Shown in pieces: positions 34,824 through 43,857 of a stretch of 43,857 nt of DNA. A program made the position numbers and the translations under genes. Each line of letters opens with the position of its first letter. Within the stretch, counting starts at the first letter, position 1. This stretch comes from Bacteroidales bacterium (lineage in GTDB: Bacteria; Bacteroidota; Bacteroidia; Bacteroidales; GWA2-32-17): positions 1 to 43,857 of the forward strand of contig JAOAFV010000023.1 in NCBI GenBank assembly GCA_026416095.1, given 5' to 3'. Under the pieces are notes generated by a model. The model saw only the letters and a list, made by a program, of their open reading frames with translations, was not told the DNA's origin and searched no databases.

Positions 34824-37800
34824 CTATAGCTTAGTAAACTTTATATTGTAATTTCCAGAAGATGAAGCTATAAATAAGCAGTAGCAACCAGAGGGCAAGT
34901 GTTTTACAATTATTATTTCTGTTTCGTTTCTACTTTCAAAAGAAGTTATTATTTGACCATAACTATTTAAAATCGAAATAATTGAGCCTTTAGGCAAATT
35001 TTCTACAAATACATAGTCGGTTGTGGGATTCGGATAAACGTGTAAATATGATAATTGATTAGATAAAATCGATAAACATGGATCAGTAGTAATTTGAATT
35101 GTGTCGGAAGCACTACACCCAACGTCGTTTGTAACAGTTACGGCATAAGTATATGTTCCTATTGGATATTGTGATGCATCGAATAATATAGTTTGTGACG
35201 TGCTAGAATTAGACCAAGTGTACGAATGATGTACTCCAGCGTTTAATAACAAAGTTTGATCTTGACATATTAAAGTATCGTTACCTAAATTCACTATTGG
35301 CTTTGGGTTAATGATTACATTACTCGTTCCAATATTTGTACACCCATTACAATCAGTTACAGTAACTTGATAAGTGTAAATACCAGGATTTTGTGTAGGA
35401 ACAATAATGGAATTTGTTGTTGCTCCGGTAGACCATAAGTATGTTGCGCAGTTATTATGTAACGACAAAATTAAATCTTCATTAGCACAAACAGAATAAT
35501 TGCTCAGATTAGAATTGGGTAATGGATTAACTGTAATTATAATTGTATCGCTCATTGTACCACATTCATTGGTTGCATGTACCCAATATGTTCCGCTCTC
35601 TGAAACTTGTATGCTTTGCGATTGTTGGCCAGTATTCCATATATAATTAGTAAAATTATTACCAGCATCGAGAGTTACTATTTGACCTTGGCAAATAGTT
35701 GTATCGTTTCCAAGGTTTATTGCTGAAGCCTGTCCATTAACGTTAACTGTAAAACTTGAAACAGAAGTACATCCTTTCATATCAGTAACTGTTACTGAAT
35801 ATGTTTGAGTAGTGGTTGGCGAAACAGTAATATTCGCAGTATTTTGACCACTACTCCATGTATAAGATACAATAGCATTTGGTACCAAAATTTTTATAGT
35901 CCATTTGTGTAAAGTACCAACATCGCCAGGAGCTAAATCCATAACTTTAAGCCTCCAAGTTCCATTAGCACTACCTGTTAAGTTTGAAAAACTTTCTTCA
36001 GGAGTGAACTGACCTGTAAAAGGAGCAATACCGTTTACTATGGAATTGGTAGCATTCATGGTAAATACAGTTTTAATAAAATTGTCACCGTTTCCGCCCT
36101 TACGATTAACAAGAGTAATAAAACTATTATTGGGAGCGTATAATTCCATCTTCAAGTCGCCAACATAAGGATGAGTTAAACTATCAATAACAACCTCTAA
36201 AATCGATGAAGCTTGGACACTAGAGGGAATGGTTAATGTGATGTTTGATAATATGCCATTCCCAATATTATCAGGAATATTATACGCTGTAGAATTAGAA
36301 GAAGAAACTAAAACACTACCATATGCCGAAGCATTTGCGTGAAGATGGGTACTGTTTCCATTGCAAATTAATGTGTCGCCTAATATGCTGACATTAGGAT
36401 TATAAACAGTTATGCTGGTTTGTAAAATATTATTGTTTAAGTTCAGATCGGGATTGAAGGTTATTTGAACCTTAAAATTATAAGTTCCTTGTGTTATCAT
36501 GGTTATGGAAGGTAAGTTTATATTCAATACATCTCCTGGCAATAGTGTACCAGTAGTAATAGTTATGTTTTCGTTGTATAATCCATTATTAACTTGTACG
36601 TGTATAGATACAGGATTTTCACTAAAATTAATAGTATTTAATCCGGTGTTTTTTAGTTGTACTATAACAGGTTCATTACCATAACAATCTTTTATGGTAG
36701 GAGACAAAAGAGTATTAACTGATAAATCATAGGGAAATTCATTTTTAATAAGAATATTATCAAGATGTAAATCGTAATCGTTTGCAGAAGTAGTTTCTCT
36801 AAAAGCTTGAAAAGCTATAGCTATACCCATTCCCGCATATTGCGATAAAGATATTATTTTTGTTTGCAAGTTATTAGTAAAGCCACTATTTTTACCATAC
36901 GCAGTTAAACGTTTCCATGTATTGCCACAATCGGTAGAATAAAATATTCGCAAACTATCATTATTGCCCATGCCATTAGGATATATATTATTACTATTAT
37001 AGGCAGTTAAGGCAACATCGAAGTACAAATATGTATAAGGAGTACAAATAAAAGCTGGGCCTAATATCCATTCACGAATAGGTGAACCGTAAAAATTAAC
37101 TTTTGCTGTTATATTATTGTTACTACCTAAGCCAGTTCTACTTACCCAAGTAGAACTTGTTCCAGAAGGTACAATACCCTGAGCTTCTTTCCAGCCTGGG
37201 AATACTGTATTTAAGTTTGTTCCGTTATATCCTGTAAAGTCAACACTCAATGGTAAAGCAACCGAAGTATTAATAAGATTGGTTTTGATAGTATCATTAA
37301 AATTATACTCATCGTTTTGATATGTAGTATATACTACAAATGAATAACTTTGACCATGAGTACCCGCATTAACTGTTGTATTGAAAGTATATGTAATAAT
37401 TTCGCCAGGATTTATAATTCCTGTAAAAAGCTCGTTCACTGGCGATTGATTGTTAAATATATATGAAATGTAAAAACCGCTTGCAGTGTTTGTCCCATTA
37501 TTTTTAATTTTTACACTAATAGCCTGATTCGATTGTAAGCCACAACCATTAACCGGTGAAACAAATTCTACTAAGGCAAGATCATGATTCATTAAACAAT
37601 TACGTTGAAAAGTTATAGTATTCATTGTATTTAAGCGTTGGTAAAATAACTGTTTGGCATCTAAATTATTTTTTAATATAAATTCTAAATATGGAAATAA
37701 TAATTGCCAAACTATGGCTTGTTGTTGTTCGCGTGTTATTGTAGGTTGTGGATTAGTGCTGCTTTCGCCGAAACTGCAATAGAAATTGTAATTAGCAAAA

Positions 37801-38480
37801 TAGCAATGTCCACCGCCGTTTATACCGATGAGTGTTTTGCAAGTAGATGATAATGCATTATAAATTGGTATTTGATGATTAAGAGGCGGAGTAACACCGT
37901 CGTTGGTACCATAAAACATTAGGGTAGGTACTGTTACATTGCTTGCCGCGGTAATAGCACTAGGATTGGTTTCAGCAGCAGCAAAAGTAACTAATGTGGT
38001 TAAATTTGTATTATTTGCTGCTGCGAGCACCGATGAACCACCACCCATGGAGTGTCCCATTATAGCACTAGTCCCTAATATATGCTGATAAAAAAATGAT
38101 GATGAATTGTTACCTTCGCTTAGAATAAAATCATTTAAAAATTTCAAATCTAAACCAAATGCATTATGGCTTGGAGACATACCACCTTCGGTGCGCGGAA
38201 AAACCATAATGTAACCTCGCGCTACTAAACTATCCCATAACCATTGATAGGCATCCCACGACATCATAAAACCATGGCCAAATACTAGTAGGGGAAATTG
38301 TCCCGAAGCAAATGGTTTATTATCGCCAGTGCTAGTGGCGGGGTAATAAACCTCGGCTTGAATGGTCCTATTTCTTGAAGGATCAAAAAAATTAAATTGC
38401 CTATGTCCAACGTAATAATTTTGACTTAATAAATTTAATATTGTCATTAAAATAAAAATTAGACAATTAAACTTTTTCAT
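34824..38480 (-). CDS. T9SS cargo with alpha/beta hydrolase, P-domain and Ig-like repeats
   Basis: A 1218-aa secreted protein. The signal peptide (about 1-19) is followed by an alpha/beta hydrolase (about 22-270) of the PAF-acetylhydrolase/dienelactone hydrolase type, with VFGHGF for the oxyanion hole, Ser144 in GHSMGGG, Asp194 in GTNDG and His225 in GGGHCYF. Next come CARDB/fibronectin-like segments (300-400), a MAM/concanavalin-like segment (400-600) and further CARDB-like repeats. A proprotein convertase-type P-domain follows (VGDLKMELYAPN to GTWRLKVMDLAPGD). Several Cys-containing Ig-like repeats come next. The T9SS type A sorting domain (YPNPTTDYVFVENL to the end) closes it. A surface or released esterase is inferred from the intact triad. 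Substrate unknown. Confidence 0.92.
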   Translation of the reverse strand: MKKFNCLIFILMTILNLLSQNYYVGHRQFNFFDPSRNRTIQAEVYYPATSTGDNKPFASGQFPLLVFGHGFMMSWDAYQWLWDSLVARGYIMVFPRTEGGMSPSHNAFGLDLKFLNDFILSEGNNSSSFFYQHILGTSAIMGHSMGGGSSVLAAANNTNLTTLVTFAAAETNPSAITAASNVTVPTLMFYGTNDGVTPPLNHQIPIYNALSSTCKTLIGINGGGHCYFANYNFYCSFGESSTNPQPTITREQQQAIVWQLLFPYLEFILKNNLDAKQLFYQRLNTMNTITFQRNCLMNHDLALVEFVSPVNGCGLQSNQAISVKIKNNGTNTASGFYISYIFNNQSPVNELFTGIINPGEIITYTFNTTVNAGTHGQSYSFVVYTTYQNDEYNFNDTIKTNLINTSVALPLSVDFTGYNGTNLNTVFPGWKEAQGIVPSGTSSTWVSRTGLGSNNNITAKVNFYGSPIREWILGPAFICTPYTYLYFDVALTAYNSNNIYPNGMGNNDSLRIFYSTDCGNTWKRLTAYGKNSGFTNNLQTKIISLSQYAGMGIAIAFQAFRETTSANDYDLHLDNILIKNEFPYDLSVNTLLSPTIKDCYGNEPVIVQLKNTGLNTINFSENPVSIHVQVNNGLYNENITITTGTLLPGDVLNINLPSITMITQGTYNFKVQITFNPDLNLNNNILQTSITVYNPNVSILGDTLICNGNSTHLHANASAYGSVLVSSSNSTAYNIPDNIGNGILSNITLTIPSSVQASSILEVVIDSLTHPYVGDLKMELYAPNNSFITLVNRKGGNGDNFIKTVFTMNATNSIVNGIAPFTGQFTPEESFSNLTGSANGTWRLKVMDLAPGDVGTLHKWTIKILVPNAIVSYTWSSGQNTANITVSPTTTQTYSVTVTDMKGCTSVSSFTVNVNGQASAINLGNDTTICQGQIVTLDAGNNFTNYIWNTGQQSQSIQVSESGTYWVHATNECGTMSDTIIITVNPLPNSNLSNYSVCANEDLILSLHNNCATYLWSTGATTNSIIVPTQNPGIYTYQVTVTDCNGCTNIGTSNVIINPKPIVNLGNDTLICQDQTLLLNAGVHHSYTWSNSSTSQTILFDASQYPIGTYTYAVTVTNDVGCSASDTIQITTDPCLSILSNQLSYLHVYPNPTTDYVFVENLPKGSIISILNSYGQIITSFESRNETEIIIVKHLPSGCYCLFIASSSGNYNIKFTKL

Positions 38481-38850
38481 AGATCATGAATTTTAAAATT
38501 TATGCAAAATAAATATGAAAATTTGAAAAAAACAATAAAAAGTTCAAAAAATAAAATTTTAATGTTTGAAAATTTTATGGTTTATATTGATTTTTTGATT
38601 AGTGTTATAAAAAAAGTTTTTTGATCTTTAATAAATCAAAATAATCATTTATTTTTTTACCTTATCAATGAATAATCAATTTGGAATCTTTGCAAAGTAG
38701 TTATTAGTGCATTAGTAGCTTATGTAATTATTTTTTAAAGATGATTTTATTAATCATATTCATATTATCACTATATAGCATGAAAATAAAACAGAGGTAA
38801 TAAGCAAACAATTTAGGCAGTTGTACGAAATCTAGTTTATGTTGTTATGA

Positions 38851-39240
38851 CAAGTAGTCCAAATTTGTGGTACAAATTTGGATGAGATTAGCTTATATGT
38901 AAAAGAAGTTGTAAGGTATACTGCAAAGAATATAAATGAAATGATTATAAGAAACAAGAGATTCAAGACTTCTGAGGTTGACGAGTTATTGCCACAAGAA
39001 GAGATAAGTAGTATTATGTAGAAGGAGGTATCGTAATCGTGTACTCACGTACAGGCAACGCTAACGAAATGAACTACTTGGCGCTATAGGTATGTAGAAG
39101 AGAGGACATTTGATAGTTGCAAGAGATAGTTAAACAGGCAAATTGCGAAGTAGAAAGGAATAGTAAAAATACATGAGCAGCATGTATTGTTATCTACACA
39201 TTAAAATCTTAATCGAAATTTGCGAATTTTAGAAGTATTG
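38851..39240 (+). pseudogene. Possible transposase remnant (IS1-like?)
   Basis: An open frame of 56 codons without a start runs from 38851 to a stop at 39019-39021. It contains LDEISLYVKEVVRYT and, near its end, SEVDEL, which resembles the first catalytic Asp region of IS1-type DDE transposases. In another frame about 60 bp further on, GNANEMNYLAL resembles the segment that follows it in those proteins. Several stops and frame changes break the rest. The base composition differs from the flanks, which supports foreign origin. The family assignment is weak. Confidence 0.3.
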
Positions 39241-39262
39241 TAATTTGTGTGTTATTCAGAGG

Positions 39263-39357
39263 GTAATTAATCAATAATAGGATTAAAATTGCGTGCGTAA
39301 TATCAAACTCATAAGTCACCCTAGCGAGTAATATTAATTAATAATAGGTTAAAATTG
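39263..39357. repeat. Imperfect direct repeat, two copies
   Basis: The sequence GTAATTAATCAATAATAGG at 39263-39281 and a close copy containing ATTAATTAATAATAGG ending near 39348, both followed by a TTAAAATTG segment, form two direct repeats about 69 bp apart. There are only two copies, so this is not a CRISPR. It may be a relic of an insertion. Confidence 0.5.
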
Positions 39358-40032
39358 AGGAGTTTAATCTAAAATTTTTGTTATTTATGACATAAAAGTT
39401 ATAAAATTGGACATTATTTCTTATATTTTTTTGTAGAAAATTAAAATTTTTAAACATATTTTATTGAAAAAAATTTTTTTTAAGAAGTTTTACAAAAGCA
39501 ACAAAATTTTATTTATAATTTGAAAACTTGTTATTCCTACTTTCTTTAAAATAGGAAAAGATTAATAAATGTAAATTTATTCACTTAAGACTTATTAGTA
39601 TAACTTTGAGCAATTAAATTATACTATTTGTATAGTATGTATAACAATGCAAACTATTTATTTACGTACGTAATTTTTATATCTATTCTTATCAAGTTAT
39701 TATGCTTATTCAATAATAGCAATGAAAAGATATAATTAATAGATATTTAACTGTTGGCTTGAAATATTGAAAAAACCACTATTATGATAAAGATTTATGA
39801 GTTGCGAAATAAGTTTGAAAGTATAAAAATTTTCAAATTTATGGTTATTAGAAGCATTAATATATTCACTATCAAAATTATCATCAAACAATTACTAATT
39901 ATGATATATACCTTTTTAAATGATTATTGCTTTAATGCAAATGAAAAAAAATTACAAAAAAATTAGAATAAATTTTGAATGAAGCATATAAGAAAAGTAA
40001 TTATCATTTATAAACTTTTGAGAAAAAAATTT

Positions 40033-41760
40033 ATGAAAGCTAAAACTTGTATTATAATAATAATAAATGTATCAATTCTAATTAACCTTTACTCCCAAGT
40101 AGGTTATAATTTTATACTTTCATCATTAGATAAAATTGCTTCAGATGGAGAAGAGAAAGTTAAAAAGGTATATGCCAACCCCGATGGTTCTTTTTTTATG
40201 TGTGGAATAATGACAGATACCCTACAATTTGGCAATCAGGTTGCTTATATGAAGTGTCATGGTACAACCGATTTCTTTGTTGCTTATTTTAAAGCTAACC
40301 AGCAATGTGTGTGGGTTAAAACATTTGGTGGTAATGATAGCGATGTTGCTTTTAGTTGTTGTGCCGATAATAATAAGAATGTTTACGTTGTGGGTGGGTA
40401 TAGTAGTGAATCTATAATTTTAGGAACAAGTACATTTTATAATACTCATCAAGGATACAGTGATTTATTTATTATAAAATTAGATTCTACGGGAAATTTA
40501 CTTTGGGCAAAATCTAATACAGGAATTGGTTTCGAAAATCAAAGAATTGTTGCTTGTATTACCGACAAAGAAAATAATCTGATTGTAGTAGGCGATCATG
40601 ACGGGTCGTTTATTTGGGAAGATGATACTTTGGCAGATTTTAATCCACCTAGTACTCTTTCGAGAGATGGTTTTGTTGCCAAATTTAATGCCGATGGGAA
40701 TAAGCTATGGATAAAGCATGTTTATAGTTATGGCCACGACGAAATTACATCATGTACTGTTGATAATTCGAACAATATATACATTACAGGGCATTTTTCT
40801 TATTATTATATGGATATAGATACTGTTAGAATTAATAATTGTAGTAGTCTTGTAAGTGGCTTTATAGCAAAACTAACACCTCAAGGAGTTTGTTTATGGG
40901 CAAAGCGAATAGATAATGTAAGCTCTCCAAGTTTTTGTAAGTTTTTTAAGAACAACGAAATATTTTGGAGTACAACCATGAAAGAAGGGTATAATGCACA
41001 ATTTGATACAATTTTATTTCAAAACTCTGCAACTTCTCCAGAAAATTTTGTTCTGATTAAAATCGATACAAATGGCAATTATTTATGGTCAAAAAATTCA
41101 ATGTCATATAATCCTACGTATCTGACCGATGTAACTTTTGACCATCAAGGAAATTTAGCTTTGTGCGGATACGTAGAAGGTAAAGCTATTTATATTGACA
41201 ATCAACCATACGGCAATTTGACAAGCGAAGAATGGTCGTGTTTTGTGGTTGGCATTGATGCAAATGGAATTGTTAAGTGGGCGTATGTTTCCCGAAACAC
41301 AAGTGGAATAAATGCTGGCAATGTGGCAAATAGTATTAATTTTATAAAAGATAAAATTTTAGTTTGCGGTTATTTTACTAGTACTACATTTGCATTTAAT
41401 GCTCTACAATTAAATAATACACTGGCTGCCTACTTCGACGGTTTGGGATATTCTTACATAAATACCTCAGATATCTTTTTACTAACCTTAAAAAGCACCA
41501 ACGGAATAGATGAAAATGATTTAGAAAGTATTAAAATTTTTCCTAATCCTTGTATAGAAAAAATATATGTAGAAAATGATAATTGGGAAGAAATAATCGC
41601 TGTAGAATTGTTTCAAAGCGATGGCAAATGGATAAGTAGCTTACAGATGAACGAACAACAAATAAGGTTGCCATCAACAATAAATACAGGAATATATTGG
41701 TTGAAATTTATTACGAAAAAATCTATTATTGTTTTTAAATTACTAATAGTAAAATCATAA
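40033..41760 (+). CDS. T9SS cargo with SBBP-like beta-propeller repeats
   Basis: A 575-aa protein. I start it at the ATG at 40033 because MKAKTC followed by IIIIINVSILINLYSQ gives a normal signal peptide. An upstream in-frame ATG at 39979 would add 18 basic residues before it. The body is a set of repeats of the pattern D-x-x-N-x-Y-V-x-G-x-F/Y and F-I-x-K-L-D-x-x-G-x-x-L-W-A-K, as in SBBP (seven-bladed beta-propeller repeat) proteins. The final 80 residues (IKIFPNPCIEKIYVEN to the end) are a T9SS type A sorting domain. It should be exported to the surface. Substrate or partner unknown. The next gene follows after 2 bp. Confidence 0.88.
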   Translation: MKAKTCIIIIINVSILINLYSQVGYNFILSSLDKIASDGEEKVKKVYANPDGSFFMCGIMTDTLQFGNQVAYMKCHGTTDFFVAYFKANQQCVWVKTFGGNDSDVAFSCCADNNKNVYVVGGYSSESIILGTSTFYNTHQGYSDLFIIKLDSTGNLLWAKSNTGIGFENQRIVACITDKENNLIVVGDHDGSFIWEDDTLADFNPPSTLSRDGFVAKFNADGNKLWIKHVYSYGHDEITSCTVDNSNNIYITGHFSYYYMDIDTVRINNCSSLVSGFIAKLTPQGVCLWAKRIDNVSSPSFCKFFKNNEIFWSTTMKEGYNAQFDTILFQNSATSPENFVLIKIDTNGNYLWSKNSMSYNPTYLTDVTFDHQGNLALCGYVEGKAIYIDNQPYGNLTSEEWSCFVVGIDANGIVKWAYVSRNTSGINAGNVANSINFIKDKILVCGYFTSTTFAFNALQLNNTLAAYFDGLGYSYINTSDIFLLTLKSTNGIDENDLESIKIFPNPCIEKIYVENDNWEEIIAVELFQSDGKWISSLQMNEQQIRLPSTINTGIYWLKFITKKSIIVFKLLIVKS

Positions 41761-41762
41761 AA

Positions 41763-42308
41763 ATGGAACAAATTTTCATAGTGAAGAAACAAAATATTAG
41801 AAATTATCGTTTTTTTAAAATCATTTTCATCTTTATATCGTTAATATTTTTGGTTTTTACAAGTAATATTTTTGTTACAGCATTGAGTATAAAAGATGCT
41901 TCGTCAATAATTTTATTTATATTTTTGTTGTTTTTCTTTGTAGTGTTTGCTTTAATATTTCTTTCTTTTAATAGGATAATGCAAGCAAAAATAGCCAGTA
42001 TAGAAATATTTCCCGATAGAATTATCTTTACAACACTCAATAACAGCATGTTAAAATTATTGAAATCAGATATTCAATCAATAATTATAGAAGATAATTT
42101 TTTTGCAGGACAAATATATACAACTATTAGCTTTAGAGTTAAATCGATGCCAGAACAAACATCGATCATAAGAAACTTAATTTCCGATGCAAGTAACCTT
42201 CGATTCGATAATACTGACTTAGATGAACCCACAAAAGGAATGAAAACCGAACAAATAATTGATTTTTTAAAAAAGAATTACAGTGAATATTTAACCATAA
42301 AAAGTTGA
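41763..42308 (+). CDS. Small membrane protein with PH-like C-terminal domain
   Basis: A 181-aa protein with two hydrophobic segments (about residues 18-40 and 48-69) and a cytoplasmic or periplasmic C-terminal domain of about 110 residues. The beta-rich run IASIEIFPDRIIFTTLNN, then MLKLLKSDIQSIIIEDN and ISFRVKS, suggests a bacterial PH-like fold attached to the membrane. The end (GMKTEQIIDFLKKNYSEYL) is helical. I cannot name a family with confidence. It sits between the SBBP cargo and a PKD lipoprotein with gaps of 2 and 7 bp, so it is part of the same transcription unit. Confidence 0.65.
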   Translation: MEQIFIVKKQNIRNYRFFKIIFIFISLIFLVFTSNIFVTALSIKDASSIILFIFLLFFFVVFALIFLSFNRIMQAKIASIEIFPDRIIFTTLNNSMLKLLKSDIQSIIIEDNFFAGQIYTTISFRVKSMPEQTSIIRNLISDASNLRFDNTDLDEPTKGMKTEQIIDFLKKNYSEYLTIKS

Positions 42309-42315
42309 TTTTATT

Positions 42316-43737
42316 ATGAATAACAAAATTTCATTTGCTATTATTTTTGTTTGTATAGGAATAACAGTAATTTCTTGTAAAAAAGATAAACCAGAAAACG
42401 AAAATCAAACAAATTCACCCAAACCTAAACCTACTGCTTATCTTGTAGGCCCTTCATCTGGCACAAAAAATATAGAATATGTATTCTACTTAAGAAATTA
42501 TCAAGTAGGTAAAGGATATTATATTGATTGGGGCGATGGAAGCCAATACACATATCTTACTTTTGGATTGTATGGAGGAATAGATTCAGCTTATCATAAG
42601 TGGACTTCACCAGGAACTTATCAGATTAGAATAAAAGAAAAAGATACATATACTTACGAAGAAACAGCTTGGTCCGATCCGTTTACTATAGTTATAAAAG
42701 ATCAAATTACCTTTGCAAAAGTTTTCTCCGATTTGCCAGAAAGCCTTGGGCAAGGCATTATCGAAACCAGCGACGGTAGTTTTTTAGTTATCGGACATAC
42801 CAATACCACGTATGTTGGCGACTGGGATGTGTTTGTGATTAAGACCGATAAATACGGCAACAAACAATGGATAAAGTATTACGGACAACCTGCTGTAAAC
42901 GATTATGTTAAATGTTTTACTAAGACACCTACAAACGAGATTGTAATAGTTTCGGGAGTTTCATTAATAAAGATAAACGAAAATGGCGATCAGTTGTTAT
43001 TTAAACCTATATCATGGTCAGCAAACGTTATAAAACCTTCGCTTGCTGGAGGATATATTGCAACAGGAGATTATTATTCTTCGTACAGCGGCAATCAGGT
43101 AGTAGTTTGGAAACTGGATGATAATTTTAATATTGTATGGGAAAAAATTGTTGCCGATGGTTATGGAGTTGCTTCAGTTGAAGATAATAATGGAAATATT
43201 GTAAACCTTTACAAAATATCAGGTGCTCCGTTTATAGCAAAATTGACTACTACGGGAGATGTTATTTATACTAAAAAAATTAACATGAACACAACATATA
43301 GTTGCGATTCTAAAGCAATATTCAAAACTAATGATAATAAATATATGATATGCGGAATAACTTCTGCAACATCGAACAATGTTTATTTTGTGAAAACAGA
43401 TACTGCCGTAAATATTGTTTCTGAAAAGTATGTTTGTAATGCGTGGACTATTGATAAATTCAATCAATCATTAGATAATGGGTATCTAGCATGTGGAACA
43501 GATTATTTATCGTACATTGGAAGTTGTTTGTACTACTTCAAAGTCGATGAAAACGGTAACGTATTATGGCAAAGAAAACCAACTTCGAGTAATTATACAA
43601 ATGGAGCATGTTATGAAATTATTCCTACAAGCGATGGAGGTTATGCTATAACGGGGTTTAAAAAAGATTATACCGTAAATAAAAATTTTGTAATTTTGGT
43701 TAAAACTGATTCTGATGGCAATGCACCACTACCGTAA
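42316..43737 (+). CDS. PKD lipoprotein with beta-propeller repeats
   Basis: A 473-aa lipoprotein. The signal sequence ends in the lipobox VISC with Cys21, followed by a charged linker rich in Lys, Asn and Pro. A PKD-like domain (about 45-130) contains IDWGDGSQY. The rest (about 135-470) is propeller-like repeats: SFLVIGHTN, DWDVFVIKTDKYGNKQWIKYYG, GGYIATGDY and DGGYAITGFK. These resemble the repeats in the T9SS cargo two genes upstream, and a shared architecture is likely. It should sit in the outer membrane, facing either the periplasm or the surface. There is no T9SS sorting domain. It overlaps the next gene by 17 bp. Confidence 0.85.
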   Translation: MNNKISFAIIFVCIGITVISCKKDKPENENQTNSPKPKPTAYLVGPSSGTKNIEYVFYLRNYQVGKGYYIDWGDGSQYTYLTFGLYGGIDSAYHKWTSPGTYQIRIKEKDTYTYEETAWSDPFTIVIKDQITFAKVFSDLPESLGQGIIETSDGSFLVIGHTNTTYVGDWDVFVIKTDKYGNKQWIKYYGQPAVNDYVKCFTKTPTNEIVIVSGVSLIKINENGDQLLFKPISWSANVIKPSLAGGYIATGDYYSSYSGNQVVVWKLDDNFNIVWEKIVADGYGVASVEDNNGNIVNLYKISGAPFIAKLTTTGDVIYTKKINMNTTYSCDSKAIFKTNDNKYMICGITSATSNNVYFVKTDTAVNIVSEKYVCNAWTIDKFNQSLDNGYLACGTDYLSYIGSCLYYFKVDENGNVLWQRKPTSSNYTNGACYEIIPTSDGGYAITGFKKDYTVNKNFVILVKTDSDGNAPLP

Positions 43738-43857
43738 ATTATTATTTTTTATTTTGATAATCGTAGAGTTCCATGGCTTATTATATTCTCAAGAAGAAGC
43801 CGGCTATTTTTTATTGGGATATAATAAAGGGAATTTTACCTATGGTTTGCGAAATAT
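43721..43857 (+). CDS. Exported protein, N-terminal fragment
   Basis: An ATG at 43721, inside the last 17 bp of the lipoprotein gene, opens a frame that runs off the right edge after about 45 codons. The first 24 residues (MHHYRKLLFFIL to LLYSQ) are a clear signal peptide. Then comes EEAGYFLLGYNKGNFTYGLRN, not recognised. The overlap suggests translational coupling with the lipoprotein gene. The product is probably another secreted or outer-membrane protein. Confidence 0.7.
   Translation, partial: MHHYRKLLFFILIIVEFHGLLYSQEEAGYFLLGYNKGNFTYGLRN

Larger units (their letters stand above)
38481..40032. other. Long intergenic region with decayed mobile-element debris
   Basis: No intact gene is seen in about 1.5 kb. 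The stretch 38780-39240 is less AT-rich than its flanks and carries the possible transposase remnant listed separately. The sequence 38681-38700 contains TCTTTGCAAA, similar to the ends of the MITE-like family. A direct repeat and a stretch similar to the gap near 29.7 kb follow. A 60-codon ORF at 39784-39966 is not convincing. Confidence 0.5.

Noticed and set aside
39263-39357. Possible CRISPR array
   Set aside because: Only two imperfect copies, AT-rich, and no cas genes or further repeats.
39784-39966. 60-codon plus-strand ORF upstream of the SBBP cargo gene
   Set aside because: Low-complexity Ile/Lys-rich sequence in an AT-rich gap, with no recognisable motif, promoter or signal peptide.
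39979-40032. Longer start for the SBBP cargo gene at 39979
   Set aside because: It would put 18 basic residues ahead of a normal signal peptide. The ATG at 40033 gives a standard n- and h-region.
42712-42732. ACCTTTGCAAAAG match to the MITE-like ends
   Set aside because: It lies in the coding sequence of the lipoprotein, codes for ordinary residues and has no inverted partner nearby.

Overview
The window looks like chromosomal DNA of a strongly AT-rich member of the Bacteroidota. The evidence is three large secreted proteins ending in type IX secretion (T9SS) type A sorting domains, PKD, SBBP-like and alpha-2-macroglobulin proteins typical of that phylum, promoter-like TAnnTTTG elements just upstream of genes, and no Shine-Dalgarno sequences. 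No rRNA, tRNA, CRISPR array or complete insertion sequence was seen.

Region 1 (1-8162, minus strand) is a surface polysaccharide locus. Transcription runs right to left: Wzm permease, Wzt ATPase with a C-terminal glycan-binding extension, a GT-A-like transferase, a sugar aminotransferase, an overlapping hexapeptide acyltransferase, a methyltransferase and two family 2 glycosyltransferases, the last cut by the window edge. A frameshifted, 5'-truncated family 4 glycosyltransferase, other coding debris and a 100-bp MITE-like element lie inside it. A run of 19 A residues lies in the leader of the aminotransferase gene. The cluster probably makes and exports a glycan containing an N-acylated amino-deoxy sugar.

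Region 2 (8201-25296, plus strand) holds a 1759-aa T9SS cargo, a NUDIX hydrolase, a glycosyltransferase, fabD, an 818-aa secreted MORN_2 repeat protein, a 1969-aa alpha-2-macroglobulin whose thioester site is lost, and ung. Neighbours overlap or lie close together. The first gene diverges from wzm across only 38 bp.

Region 3 (25301-34093) has a decayed MFS transporter, a PIN-PhoH ATPase, an anion transporter, a minus-strand SiaC/SiaB partner-switching pair in which the SiaB-like kinase is a tandem duplicate, then GNAT, DUF6913-like and dapA genes.

Region 4 (34094-43857) has a 730-bp gene-free stretch, a 1218-aa T9SS protein joining an alpha/beta hydrolase to a P-domain and Ig-like repeats, a 1.5-kb decayed stretch with a possible transposase remnant, and a run of envelope or secreted genes: an SBBP-like T9SS cargo, a small membrane protein, a PKD lipoprotein and the start of another exported protein.

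The most distinctive points are the tandem SiaB kinase with SiaC, the homopolymer inside a predicted transcription start region, the inactivated alpha-2-macroglobulin thioester, and a small terminal-inverted-repeat element family found at decayed loci.
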